Assembly: GCF_016862175.1 (NCBI RefSeq)
Contig: NZ_BOML01000075.1
Span: 55,600 to 119,599, forward strand
Reading direction: 5' to 3'
DNA: 64,000 nucleotides
From: Paractinoplanes durhamensis
GTDB lineage: Bacteria; Actinomycetota; Actinomycetes; Mycobacteriales; Micromonosporaceae
Shown here: in pieces, positions 45,427 through 53,632 of the stretch
Numbering within the stretch: position 1 is the stretch's first letter
Layout: the number at the start of each line of letters is the position of its first letter
Position numbers and translations under genes: made by a program
Notes under the pieces: model-generated
Told to the model about the DNA's origin: nothing
Seen by the model: the letters and a program-made list of their open reading frames with translations, nothing else
Database searches by the model: none

Positions 45427-46602
45427 ATGCGCCGTTCCCTGATCTTCGTGCTCGCCGTGGCCTGCGGCCTCACGGTGGCGAACCTGTACTACTCGCAGCC
45501 CCTGCTCGACCTGATCGCGGATGCGTTCGACGTCAGCCAGGGCGCGGCCACCGTCGTGGTCACGGTCACCCAGATCGGGTACGCGGTCGGCCTGCTCTTC
45601 CTGCTCCCGCTCGGCGACCTGATCGAGAACCGGAAGCTGACCACCCGGCTCCTGATCGGGACCGCGGCCGCCCTGCTCCTGGCCGCGGTCTCCCCGGCGT
45701 ACACCGTCTTCCTGCTCGTCTCGGTGTTGATCGGAGTGACCTCGGTCGTCGCGCAGATCCTGGTGCCGTTCGCGGCGCACCTCGCCCCCGAGGAGCAGCG
45801 CGGTGCCCTGGTCGGCAAGGTGATGGGCGGGCTGCTGCTCGGCATCCTGCTGGCCCGGACGGTGTCGAGCTTCGTGGCCGACCTGTTCGGCTGGCGGGCG
45901 ATCTACTTCGTGTCGGCGGCGCTGATGGTCGGGCTCGCGGTCGTGCTGCGCCGGATGCTCCCATCACGGCAGCCGGAGCACGCCGCCGGCTATGGCTCGC
46001 TGCTGCGCACCGTGTGGGGCCTGGTCCGCACGGAGCCGGTGCTGCGCCGCCGCGCCCTCTGCCAGGGGCTGGTGTTCGGGGCGTTCAGTGCGTTCTGGAC
46101 GGCCATCGCCTACGAGTTGATCGGGGAGCACGGCCTCGGCCAGGCCCAGATCGCGATCTTTGCGCTGGTCGGGGCGGGCGGCGCGACCGCCGCGCCGTTG
46201 GCGGGCAAGCTTGCCGACCGGGGGTACGGCGGCATCGGCAGCGGGGGAGCCCTGCTGCTGGCCGGGCTGATGGCGGTGCTGGCCGCGGTCGGGCACTCGT
46301 CGGTCGTGGTGCTGGCGGTGGCCGGTTTCCTGCTCGACTTCGCGGTGCAGGCGCACCAGGTGATGAGCCAGCACGAGATCTACGCGCTGCGGGCCGACGC
46401 CCGGGCCCGGATCAACACGGTCTTCATGACCACGGTCTTCTCGCTCGGCGCGCTGTCGTCGGCGATCACCGGCCTGCTGCACCACCGCTTCGGCTGGACC
46501 GGCGCCTGCGTGCTCGCCGCCGGGTTCGCCCTGGTCGGATTCGCCGTCTGGGGAGTCGGCCGCTGGACATCGAGCCGGATGCCGCAGGCCGCCGTCAGCT
46601 GA
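45427..46602 (+). CDS. MFS_1 transporter
   Basis: 391 residues from the ATG at 45427; a GTG at 45391 would add 12 unlikely residues. Twelve TM segments with the AraJ/YtfL-like start (ACGLTVANLYYSQPLLDLIA), which many actinobacterial drug/metabolite exporters share. Substrate unknown. The stop codon lies inside the imperfect tandem repeat at 46598. Confidence 0.82.
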   Translation: MRRSLIFVLAVACGLTVANLYYSQPLLDLIADAFDVSQGAATVVVTVTQIGYAVGLLFLLPLGDLIENRKLTTRLLIGTAAALLLAAVSPAYTVFLLVSVLIGVTSVVAQILVPFAAHLAPEEQRGALVGKVMGGLLLGILLARTVSSFVADLFGWRAIYFVSAALMVGLAVVLRRMLPSRQPEHAAGYGSLLRTVWGLVRTEPVLRRRALCQGLVFGAFSAFWTAIAYELIGEHGLGQAQIAIFALVGAGGATAAPLAGKLADRGYGGIGSGGALLLAGLMAVLAAVGHSSVVVLAVAGFLLDFAVQAHQVMSQHEIYALRADARARINTVFMTTVFSLGALSSAITGLLHHRFGWTGACVLAAGFALVGFAVWGVGRWTSSRMPQAAVS

Positions 46603-46656
46603 GGCATAGCCTGCTCTGCTCACCTGGCTGAGGCGTAGCCCTGCTCTGCTTACCTA
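46598..46656. repeat. Imperfect 29/30-bp tandem repeat
   Basis: GCTGAGGCATAGCCTGCTCTGCTCACCTG is followed at once by a copy with one inserted C and three substitutions. The first unit includes the MFS stop codon. The 14-mer CTGCTCTGCTCACC in unit one also occurs at 17057-17070. Confidence 0.85.
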
Positions 46657-46691
46657 TCCGTGCGCGGCCCCTTCCTTGACCCGCTCCGCAC

Positions 46692-46717
46692 GCGAGAGGC
46701 GCGCTGCGGCCTCTCGC
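46692..46717 (+). terminator. Hairpin downstream of the MFS gene
   Basis: GCGAGAGGC, an 8-nt loop and GCCTCTCGC form a 9-bp stem between the MFS gene and the next start. Apart from this and the tandem repeat, 46603-46826 shows nothing. Confidence 0.55.
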
Positions 46718-46826
46718 CGCTGCGTGCTCGCGCTGGGAGGCGGGGGCTGCCCTAGTTGGCGGGGACCTGCTGCCGCGTACTCATAGAGGTTTCCTGCCCG
46801 GGGTTTTGGGGTGGAGGATGGTGATC

Positions 46827-47993
46827 GTGACCGATCAGGTGCTGGGCGTTGCGGTCGTGGGTTTTGGCTGGATGGGGCGGGTGCATACGCAGGCTTACGC
46901 TCGCGTGCCGCATCATTTTCCGGCGGCGCCGGCTACTCGGCTGGTGGCGGTTGCCGATGATGTGCCGGGGCGGGCGGAGGCGGCGGCCGGGCAGTTCGGG
47001 TTCGGGTCGTGGTCGCTTGATTGGCGGGCGCTCGTTGCTGATCCGGCGGTGCAGGCCGTGAGCATCACCGTGCCGAACTTTTTGCACCGGGCGGTCGGTG
47101 GGGCGTTTCTGGCGGCGGGGAAGCATGTCTGGATCGAGAAGCCGGTGGGGTTGGCGGCTTCGGATGCGCAGGCGCTCTCCGATGCTCGTTCGGCGGCGGA
47201 GGTGCAGGTCACGGTCGGTTTCAACTATCGGCATGCGCCGGCCGTGGCGCGGGCGCGGGAGCTTGTCGCTTCCGGGCAGATCGGAAATGTCACTCATGCG
47301 CGGTTTCGGTTGTTCAGTGACTACGCGGCTCATCCGGATGGTGCTCTCAGCTGGCGCTTCACCCGGGAGCGTGGTGGCAACGGGGTTCTCGGTGATCTCG
47401 GGTCGCATGGCATCGATCTGATTCGCTACCTGCTGGGCGACATCTCGGCAGTTGTTGCCGATACCGCCACCTTCATCCCCACGCGGCCGCTGCCCTCCGG
47501 CGCCACCTCGGGACACACATTGGGGAGCGGCGAACCGGGGCCGGTGGAGAACGAGGACTACTTCGGGGCGCTGCTGCGGATGGACTCCGGCGCGCGGGTG
47601 GTGCTGGAAGCCAGCCGGGTCGCCGTCGCCGAGCAGAACAGCTACGGCTTCGAGATCCACGGCACCCGCGGCGCCCTCTTCTGGGACTTCCGCCGGATGG
47701 GCGAGCTTGGTGTGGGCACCGGCGCGTCCCCCCAGGACGTGCCGGTGCGCACCATTTTCGCCGGCCCCCTCGACGGCGAGTTCGGACCGTTCCAGCCGGG
47801 CGCGGGCATCCCGATGAGCTACGACGACCTCAAGGTCATCGAGGCGTACGGGTTCCTGCGCTCGATCGCCGACGGCACCTCGCACGGTGCCGGCCTCGAC
47901 GACGCGCTCCGGAGCGCCGAGGCCCTCGACGCGATCGGCCGCTCGGCTGGAACGGGCGCCTGGGTCAGCCTGCCGCCGGCTGCACGACCTTGA
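46827..47993 (+). CDS. Gfo/Idh/MocA-family oxidoreductase
   Basis: 388 residues from the GTG at 46827, 9 nt after GGAGG; the ATG at 46818 abuts the site. An N-terminal Rossmann domain (VAVVGFGWMGRVHTQAY, WIEKPVGL with the catalytic-region EKP) is followed by the C-terminal beta-sheet domain (NGVLGDLGSHGIDLIRYLLG, with the substrate-binding His). NAD(P)-dependent dehydrogenase of a sugar or inositol; exact substrate unknown. Its 3' end overlaps the convergent KAS gene by 29 nt. Confidence 0.85.
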   Translation: MTDQVLGVAVVGFGWMGRVHTQAYARVPHHFPAAPATRLVAVADDVPGRAEAAAGQFGFGSWSLDWRALVADPAVQAVSITVPNFLHRAVGGAFLAAGKHVWIEKPVGLAASDAQALSDARSAAEVQVTVGFNYRHAPAVARARELVASGQIGNVTHARFRLFSDYAAHPDGALSWRFTRERGGNGVLGDLGSHGIDLIRYLLGDISAVVADTATFIPTRPLPSGATSGHTLGSGEPGPVENEDYFGALLRMDSGARVVLEASRVAVAEQNSYGFEIHGTRGALFWDFRRMGELGVGTGASPQDVPVRTIFAGPLDGEFGPFQPGAGIPMSYDDLKVIEAYGFLRSIADGTSHGAGLDDALRSAEALDAIGRSAGTGAWVSLPPAARP

Positions 47994-49086
47994 CCACCTG
48001 CAACGGGAGCACGTAGGCACCGCGCTCCGGCCCCGAGCCGACGACCGAGACGCAGATCAGGTCGTCGTTCGCGACGTCGCCCGCGTACAGATCGTCGTGC
48101 AACATCTTCGCGGTGCTGGCGCTGACCAGATTGCCGAAGCGGCGGGCGTTGGTCGGCGCCTTGTCGGCCGGCAGCTCGGCGAGCCGGGCGAACGACTCGA
48201 CCAGCGCCGGGCTCGCCTGATGCGTGTAGATCCGCCGCACCCGGTCCACATAGCCCGGCAGCGCCGAGTTGAGCGCCGCGTGGTTGAGCATCATGCCCTG
48301 CGTGTAATAGCGCTTCACGGCCGGACCGTTCATGCCGTAACAGGCCAGCTCGGCCGCTTCCGGCGTGCCGTACGGGTGCCGGGATCCACCGCCGAAGTGG
48401 TGGATCAGCGGATCGGTGAAGCCCGGCTCGGTGCCGAACGCCTGCGAGTCCCGCGAGTAGAGAACCAGCCCCTCGGTGTCGTCCCGCCGGCTCAGCACGA
48501 ACGCCGCCGCACCGTCCGAGAAGATCCCGGCCGACGCCCACAGGCTCCGGCCCAGCGGATGCACGTCGTTGTGCAGGTAGATCGGGTTGACGCCACCGTT
48601 GAGGTCACCGGTGATCCGGCTCGGCGCGTTGTAGGTGACGATCAGCGCGTGCCGCGAGTTCATCCGGGCAGCGAGCGCGGCTGCGCGGGCAAGCCCCGCG
48701 CAGCCCGCGCCGATCTGGATCGGCACCACGTCATCCGGCAGCTGCAATTCCCGCGCCATCCGGAAGGCATCCTGATCAAGCATGATTTCGTACGGCGAGC
48801 AGGTCACCACGATCATCGTGTCGACGTCGCGCGGCTCGAGGTCGGCGGAGAGCAGCGCCTCCCGCCCCACCTCGGCGATCCGCCCGAGGTCGGCAAAGGT
48901 CCACGGATCCCAGCTCTTGCCCTGGATGCCGAGCACCCGCTCGACGAGCTCACCGCTCATCAGCCCACCTGTCCGGGCCGGGATCTTGGCGGCGGCCGCC
49001 CACTCCTCGATGCTCAGAACCCGCCCGATGAGGGTGGCGAGTCCGGTGATGGCGTAGGGCAGGGAGAGTGCACTGTCGACAGTCAT
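47965..49086 (-). CDS. Stand-alone ketoacyl-ACP synthase III-like enzyme
   Basis: 373 residues from the ATG at 49086 (GGAGCA upstream). Thiolase fold with the full KAS III triad: Cys129 in GAGCAGLA, His289 in YTHQAS, Asn319 in FGNLVSAS. Sequence around these sites is far from housekeeping FabH, closer in style to FabH-like acyltransferases that transfer acyl groups to sugars or start unusual chains in natural-product pathways. No acyl-carrier protein or other fatty-acid gene is adjacent, so the role is open. Confidence 0.78.
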   Translation of the reverse strand: MTVDSALSLPYAITGLATLIGRVLSIEEWAAAAKIPARTGGLMSGELVERVLGIQGKSWDPWTFADLGRIAEVGREALLSADLEPRDVDTMIVVTCSPYEIMLDQDAFRMARELQLPDDVVPIQIGAGCAGLARAAALAARMNSRHALIVTYNAPSRITGDLNGGVNPIYLHNDVHPLGRSLWASAGIFSDGAAAFVLSRRDDTEGLVLYSRDSQAFGTEPGFTDPLIHHFGGGSRHPYGTPEAAELACYGMNGPAVKRYYTQGMMLNHAALNSALPGYVDRVRRIYTHQASPALVESFARLAELPADKAPTNARRFGNLVSASTAKMLHDDLYAGDVANDDLICVSVVGSGPERGAYVLPLQVVKVVQPAAG

Positions 49087-49192
49087 TGCTCCGGCTTTCG
49101 GTCTGTTCGGCCGAGATGTTTGACAGCTCAAAGTTTGTTGATCACCGTCCGACCGATACACCCGGGAAATCCCTAGTCCCTAACATTCACTC

Positions 49193-50554
49193 GTGTCCAG
49201 CGATCTTGAAGCCGAGGCGCTGGTGAGATCCGCGCTCCAAGCCAACGACCCGCGCCTGCTGTTCCAGGCGTTCCTGGTCCTGACCCGAAATGCCGGCGCC
49301 GCCGACCTGCAACCACTGGTCGCTTCGATGTCCGCCTTCGCCGACGAGGAGCCGTTCCTGGCCTCGGTCGTGACCGGCGTAGCGCTGTCCCGTCTCGGCT
49401 CCCCTTCGGCCGTCCCGCATCTCGAACGAGCCCTGGTCCTCTTCGATGAGCTGGGCCTGCACGGCGATCCGCTCTACCTGGAGAGCGCGATCTTCGTGAC
49501 CCTCACCCTGATTCGCCCGCACGAGGCCCGCCTGAAATACGCCGCCCACGTGGACCGCCTGGCCTTCGACCCGGCCGCTCGGGCCCGCCTGCTCGCCATG
49601 ATCGGCTTGGCCGACGCCTGGGCCGGCAACCTGGTCCGCGGCCAGGCCGAGATGCTGGAGGCAAGAGACCTGGCCATCCAGGCCGGCCGCCCGGATGTGC
49701 AGGCCGAGGTGACGTCCTGGCTGATCAAGTGCGAGGCCCTGCGCGGCGACCTGGCAGCGTCGGCCGCTCACCTGGCCGAGGCCCGAGCCCTGGCCGCCCG
49801 CAACGGCTCGGAGTGGGTGGCCGGCCACACCGTCGAGGGTTCGGCCGCGCTGCACTTCGCCCAGGGCGACACGGAGGCATGGGTGGCGATGCTGGAGCTT
49901 ATGGTCGCGAACGGCATGGGCGTCGACTCCGGCTTGGTCTTCGAATACCGCTGGGAGCTGGCCACCCACCACGCCCTGCACGGTTCTTTTTCGGCCGCTA
50001 CCCACCTCTTGGCCGGTGTCCCACCCGCGCCGGTGTTCCTTCCGGGCGGCCCGGCGATGGCGGCGTGGCGCTCATGGATCGAGGCCCCCGACGACGAGCA
50101 GCGAATGCACGAGTTCGAGGCAGTCCTGCCCGAGCTGACCCAACCGGCCGAGCGGTTGCCCCGGGCCCGGATGTCGTGGTTGCTGGGCGCCCACCACGGC
50201 CGGCAGGGCCGGCGGGCCCCCGCGGTCCGGTTGCTGGAAGCGGCATGCGCGGGTTACGCAACGATCGGCGCCGGCGGCATGCTGACCTTGGCCGAGTCCG
50301 ACCTGCGAGCGGTGACGGGCGGCCGCCCGTCATACACGCCACCACCGCCGCTCGCCGCAAAGGCGGGCGAGGCGGCGTTGACCGGCGCCGAGATCCGGGT
50401 GGCCGTGGCCGTGGCGGATGGTTTGAGCAACAAAGAGGCAGCCGAGCGCCTCTTCGTAACGGTGAAGACGGTCGAGTTCCACTTGGGAAACATCTTCCGA
50501 AAGCTGGACGTCCGAAACCGAACAGAGCTGGCCCGCCGCCGAGACACCCTGTAA
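49193..50554 (+). CDS. LuxR-family transcriptional regulator with TPR-like sensor region
   Basis: 453 residues from a GTG at 49193. The first about 380 residues are helical, TPR-like repeats without a P-loop, so this is not a complete LAL/MalT regulator. The C-terminal LuxR helix-turn-helix is intact (TGAEIRVAVAVADGLSNKEAA and TVKTVEFHLGNIFRKL). It is divergent from the KAS III-like gene with a 106-bp gap and stands just before the small peptide gene, so it may control either. Confidence 0.85.
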   Translation: MSSDLEAEALVRSALQANDPRLLFQAFLVLTRNAGAADLQPLVASMSAFADEEPFLASVVTGVALSRLGSPSAVPHLERALVLFDELGLHGDPLYLESAIFVTLTLIRPHEARLKYAAHVDRLAFDPAARARLLAMIGLADAWAGNLVRGQAEMLEARDLAIQAGRPDVQAEVTSWLIKCEALRGDLAASAAHLAEARALAARNGSEWVAGHTVEGSAALHFAQGDTEAWVAMLELMVANGMGVDSGLVFEYRWELATHHALHGSFSAATHLLAGVPPAPVFLPGGPAMAAWRSWIEAPDDEQRMHEFEAVLPELTQPAERLPRARMSWLLGAHHGRQGRRAPAVRLLEAACAGYATIGAGGMLTLAESDLRAVTGGRPSYTPPPPLAAKAGEAALTGAEIRVAVAVADGLSNKEAAERLFVTVKTVEFHLGNIFRKLDVRNRTELARRRDTL

Positions 50555-50645
50555 CGCGATACCTCGAAGGCCAGCCACGTGACATGGTGGTTCGTAGATG
50601 CCGCGACCAGATCGAGATCGCCCATCCGCGACAGGGAGGCACCTG

Positions 50646-50837
50646 ATGAAGGACCTTGCCGACGACCAGCCCGACGGCAACGAGCCGAACAGCGAGCTGC
50701 CCGATCTGACAACTCAGTCGTTCGGCGAACCACTCTCTACCGATGGCGGCGATGGCCCCTTGGCGCATGCGGTTCGCCGACTCTTACGCGAGGACGGCGA
50801 CGATACCCTCGCCGCCTTCGGGAGCAGCATCTCCTAG
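50646..50837 (+). CDS. 63-residue peptide resembling an FxSxx-type RiPP precursor
   Basis: 63 residues from the ATG at 50646, with GGGAGG 7 nt upstream. Acidic leader with ELPDLT, then a helix LAHAVRRLLRED, and a C-terminal AFGSSIS. The LPDLT motif, the Arg-containing helix and the terminal Phe-x-Ser motif recall the FxSxx-COOH precursor family processed by FxsB-type radical SAM enzymes. Here, however, one residue follows the ideal motif. No radical SAM gene is in the window, so it could be an orphan precursor or one whose partners were displaced by the element inserted 120 bp downstream. Identification is tentative. Confidence 0.45.
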   Translation: MKDLADDQPDGNEPNSELPDLTTQSFGEPLSTDGGDGPLAHAVRRLLREDGDDTLAAFGSSIS

Positions 50838-50848
50838 CCGCCGGAGGC

Positions 50849-50955
50849 CTAGGTCGGTGGTGCCTCGATGTCGAGGTCGATTCGCTTGGCCAGTGACGCC
50901 AGGACCACCGGCCACCCGGTCGAGTGGGTTGCCGAGCTGAGCGCTGCGGATTTGT
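50849..50955 (-). pseudogene. C-terminal gene fragment next to attL
   Basis: On the minus strand an open frame without a start ends at the TAG at 50849-50851 and encodes ...GWPVVLASLAKRIDLDIEAPPT. Codon choice is coding-like, but the frame runs into the tRNA-derived sequence at 50955 with no upstream body. It is probably a remnant, or chance. Not identified. Confidence 0.25.
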
Positions 50956-51004
50956 GGTGCCCCCGGTAGGAATCGAACCTACGACACACGGTTTAGGAAA
51001 CCTC
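50955..51004 (-). repeat. attL: displaced 3' half of tRNA-Arg(CCU)
   Basis: Minus-strand sequence GGTTTCCTAAACC (anticodon loop TT-CCT-AA), then the T-arm GTAGG-TTCGATT-CCTAC, acceptor CGGGGGC, discriminator A and CCA. The tRNA match stops on the 5' side of the anticodon stem, so this half cannot be a functional tRNA. It is the original chromosomal 3' end pushed aside by the insertion. Confidence 0.9.
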
Positions 51005-51462
51005 CGAGGCGGCTGAAACCGGGCGGTCGGGCGGACCTGCGTCGGCGCTGGTCGATTGGTCGGACCTTGTAATTAGTGCAGGTCAGAGCCGATTTTTACA
51101 GTCGACGCTCGCGTCGTCTCGACCCATGCCGTCCGAACCGGTCCGGTGCAGTCTCCGGACCTGAAACGGACCTTCTCGGCCTGCGCCTCACACGTCGACT
51201 CATGCCGTCCCACTTCGCGCTAGCGGCAGCGAGCACCGGTGTTGTACCGTCCCCGGAGTCGCTGTTCCGACGGGCACCGTCGGACGAACAGCAGCCGGTT
51301 GGGGCGGGTCACCGCGAGCAGTCGCGAACCCAGTGCCTTGCAGGCCAGGCAGTGGCACGTCAACCGACCTTGCGCGGGTCGGCTGAGGTGTCATGACGCC
51401 TGGCCTTTTGGTTTCTTGGCGCTGCCCTCCGTCGAACGCGCTCCGAACGTAGGAGTGCCCAC
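51005..51462. other. Left-end non-coding region of the element
   Basis: About 460 bp without a credible gene. It contains CGGACCTGAAACGG (51156-51169), repeated exactly near the right end at 63899-63912, and a short CGACGCTCGCGTCG dyad. Probably recombinase/excisionase binding sequence. Confidence 0.5.
51156..51169 (+). repeat. Terminal direct repeat CGGACCTGAAACGG, left copy
   Basis: 14 bp identical to 63899-63912 in the same orientation, about 165 bp inside the left tRNA repeat. Candidate arm-type site for the integrase or excisionase. Confidence 0.5.
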
Positions 51463-51660
51463 GTGGCGAACGAAATCCAGCGTGAGTGGTTCACGCTCCC
51501 AGAAGCCCACCAGTACAGCGGCGTCTCGGTGCGAGAACTGCGCCGTCTGATCTCCGCCGAGCGTCTGCCGGCATCGAAATTGAATCCCTCTCAGCAAGGT
51601 CATGTGCGTGTTCGGCGTTCCGACCTCAACGCCCTCCTTGAGGGGAGTCCGGTTCGATGA
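51463..51660 (+). CDS. Excisionase-like HTH protein
   Basis: 65 residues from a GTG at 51463 (AGGAG 9 nt upstream). A MerR/Xis-type winged helix: WFTLPEAHQYSGVSVRELRRLIS, then RLPASKLN and VRVRRSDLNALLEG, the pattern of the HTH_17 excisionase family. First gene after the left end, where xis genes often lie. Its stop overlaps the next ATG. Confidence 0.75.
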   Translation: MANEIQREWFTLPEAHQYSGVSVRELRRLISAERLPASKLNPSQQGHVRVRRSDLNALLEGSPVR

Positions 51661-51956
51661 GTCATCGGAAGCGCACGGGCGCATGGGATTTCCAGCAGGA
51701 TAATGACGACCTGTCGCAGACCCTTAGCGATGCAATGGCCGGGCGCATTGACCTGGACTTGCTCACCATCAGAAGCCGTCGTTTCTCCCTCAACCATGAC
51801 GACCCGCGACGGATTCTGACCGTCAAGATCCTGGTTCCGCACGGATGGCATGAGTCCTGCGATAACTGCCCAGCCTGCCGCTGCGTCATGCGCGATTGGC
51901 ATCTCCATTCCACCGGCGGGTGCGGGTGCTCCGGCGGCGCAAGCTTGACGGCCTGA
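51657..51956 (+). CDS. Small Cys-rich protein of unknown function
   Basis: 99 residues; ATGA overlap with the excisionase-like gene. A polar N-terminal half is followed by a cluster of Cys and His (CDNCPACRC, HLH, CGCSGG) suitable for metal binding. No family recognised. Part of the coupled early gene chain. Confidence 0.55.
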   Translation: MSHRKRTGAWDFQQDNDDLSQTLSDAMAGRIDLDLLTIRSRRFSLNHDDPRRILTVKILVPHGWHESCDNCPACRCVMRDWHLHSTGGCGCSGGASLTA

Positions 51957-51957
51957 C

Positions 51958-52116
51958 GTGGACCGGCAGCTCGCGAAGTACGCCGATGCCGCTCGCACTC
52001 GACGCAAGGCTCATCGGCACGATTCTGCCCGAGCGTGGTTGCTTTTCCTGCTATGTCTCGCTGCGTTCACTCTGGCAGGAATTGCTGTTGTGGCATTCGT
52101 GCGATTCGGCAGCTAG
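51958..52116 (+). CDS. Tiny single-pass membrane protein
   Basis: 52 residues from a GTG at 51958, 1 nt after the previous stop. A basic N-terminal half (about residues 1-25, with several Arg and His), then one hydrophobic helix WLLFLLCLAAFTLAGIAVVAF and a short tail. N-in topology is expected. In phage-related elements such proteins can be exclusion or holin-like factors, but nothing specific shows that here. Confidence 0.5.
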   Translation: MDRQLAKYADAARTRRKAHRHDSARAWLLFLLCLAAFTLAGIAVVAFVRFGS

Positions 52117-52213
52117 TGCAATGCGCCGTGCCAAATGGCTGCGAAAACGCCTATCCGGCAAATCGCCTATTCTAACTGCGACCCCTAGGTTAATGCGGCG
52201 GAGGTAACTCATT

Positions 52214-52528
52214 ATGGCGCCCCAATTCGAAAAGATGGAGGCTCGGCCCAGTTCTTATGAGGTGGGCGCAGAGCGGCTGGAAGACCACCGTCAAGAGCTG
52301 CGGCTTATGGCTCGGCGAAATGGCCTCGATGAAGAAGAACTGCGTGGACTTCGCGACGTGACCCCTGCGTGGTCCACCAAGACCGGCGCGCCTCTGGGCG
52401 GTGCCTCCGCCGTAGTGCCGCCGGACCGTCCCGCGACGACGGGCAGCCTCACCGTGTCCACGAGAACCACCGCCGACGGCCGGACGGCCGTGGTCATGCC
52501 CGCGACCGGGCGAAGCGTGCGCCGGTGA
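52214..52528 (+). CDS. Hypothetical protein of the element
   Basis: 104 residues from the ATG at 52214, 9 nt after GGAGG. An N-terminal charged helix (about 15-45, RLEDHRQELRLMARRNGLDEEELRGL) is followed by a low-complexity Thr/Ala/Pro tail. No family recognised. Its stop overlaps the following GTG. Confidence 0.55.
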   Translation: MAPQFEKMEARPSSYEVGAERLEDHRQELRLMARRNGLDEEELRGLRDVTPAWSTKTGAPLGGASAVVPPDRPATTGSLTVSTRTTADGRTAVVMPATGRSVRR

Positions 52529-52719
52529 CCGGGCGGAGGCGCGGACCAGTCCGGGAGCTGGTGAAGATGCCGAACCGGCCGGGGCTGCGCGAAGAGGACT
52601 TGGCAGCGCTCACGGCGCTCGCTACCTCGCTCGACCGCAGCCGGGACTCACTGATTCGCGAAAGCGTGTCTGACCTGCTCACCAAGTACCACGTAAACGA
52701 AGGAGTGAAGGCAAGTTGA
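52525..52719 (+). CDS. Ribbon-helix-helix-like DNA-binding protein
   Basis: 64 residues from a GTG at 52525 (GTGA overlap). The core LREEDLAALTALATSLDRSRDSLIRESVSDLLTKY matches the helix-turn-helix part of CopG/Arc-type ribbon-helix-helix proteins. Possibly a copy-number or early-gene repressor of the element. The next gene's TTG overlaps its stop. Confidence 0.55.
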   Translation: MTGRRRGPVRELVKMPNRPGLREEDLAALTALATSLDRSRDSLIRESVSDLLTKYHVNEGVKAS

Positions 52720-52910
52720 GTGACCCGATGGAAGACGCCCGGGTAATCAGTAGCGCTGCCCGCTACGCCCTACGAAAGCTGGAAGACGCCGTCCTGGACG
52801 CGAGCGATAGGGAGCGGCGGCTGGCCGGGCTGGACGGCCAGATCCGCACTGAGGCAGTCGCCGATCTGGCCGAGCGAGTGCCGGCCTTTGGAACGCGAGT
52901 GCCGCGATGA
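52716..52910 (+). CDS. Hypothetical helical protein
   Basis: 64 residues from a TTG at 52716, coupled to the previous stop, with AGGAG 12 nt upstream. Predominantly charged helix (ARYALRKLEDAVLDASDRERRL). No family recognised. Confidence 0.45.
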   Translation: MSDPMEDARVISSAARYALRKLEDAVLDASDRERRLAGLDGQIRTEAVADLAERVPAFGTRVPR

Positions 52911-53359
52911 TCAAGACCAAGCAGGTTCAGCAAATGCTTGACGCGGTCCACCTCTCGCCGCGTGATTCCCGCGAGGTCAGCGCCTACCTATCGCAGCGCG
53001 CCAAAAAGGCGGACAAGTACCGCGAGGGGCGGCTCAAGCAGGCCAACAACAATTACCAACTTGGCATGGCAGACCTCGCCAACGTCCGGACTCTGGCTGA
53101 GCGGCTTGAGTACCGGGTGGTGTCTGGCGACCTCAGCCCCCAGGAGGCTCGCGCCGAACTCGACACACTGCGCCGGTCCTACCAGGCGGGCTGGGAAACG
53201 GTCGAGACCGCCGGAGCCTCGGTCGCCGAGATCACTGCCACCGATCCGGTAGAGGCTCACGAAGCGTTCCTGGAAAGCATTCCGGCGCTCGCAGAACGGG
53301 TCGTGCCACCGCTCCCGGTGTGCCTGGCGCGTGCGGCGCACGAACAGCAAGCCGAATAA
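52907..53359 (+). CDS. Hypothetical coiled-coil protein
   Basis: 150 residues; the ATG overlaps the previous stop. An N-terminal stretch TKQVQQMLDAV precedes a long amphipathic helix (about 30-90) likely to form a coiled coil, and an Ala/Glu-rich C-terminus. Unrecognised. Last gene before the hairpin at 53365. Confidence 0.5.
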   Translation: MIKTKQVQQMLDAVHLSPRDSREVSAYLSQRAKKADKYREGRLKQANNNYQLGMADLANVRTLAERLEYRVVSGDLSPQEARAELDTLRRSYQAGWETVETAGASVAEITATDPVEAHEAFLESIPALAERVVPPLPVCLARAAHEQQAE

Positions 53360-53364
53360 ACGAC

Positions 53365-53394
53365 GCAGGGCCAGCGTTGGCGCGCTGGCCCTGC
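53365..53394 (+). terminator. Hairpin after the early gene chain
   Basis: GCAGGGCCAGCG, loop TTGGCG, and CGCTGGCCCTGC form a perfect 12-bp stem 5 nt after the stop at 53359, before the next gene group. Probable terminator or attenuator. Confidence 0.7.
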
Positions 53395-53419
53395 CCTAGA
53401 CCTTTGAGAGGTCCCTCCG

Positions 53420-53632
53420 TTGAGTCAAGAGTACCGAGGCACACCGGTTGCCTCTAGCTCCATAGGAATGGCTGGTCCATACGTATACCTTCAGCCGGGC
53501 CAGTTCGAGGCGCGTTGGGGTGGGAGGTGCGCCGACTGCGGGGACTTCATCCGCAAGGGCGACGCTGCGGGATTCAACGACTCCGATGAGGTGGTCTGCG
53601 ACGACTGCTGGATCCCGTGGAGCGATCGATGA
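53420..53632 (+). CDS. Small zinc-ribbon protein
   Basis: 70 residues from a TTG at 53420 (an ATG at 53468 is the alternative). CADCGDFIRKGDAAG and VVCDDCW form a CxxC...CxxC zinc ribbon like those of actinobacterial phage accessory proteins. Function unknown; the stop overlaps the next ATG. Confidence 0.55.
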   Translation: MSQEYRGTPVASSSIGMAGPYVYLQPGQFEARWGGRCADCGDFIRKGDAAGFNDSDEVVCDDCWIPWSDR

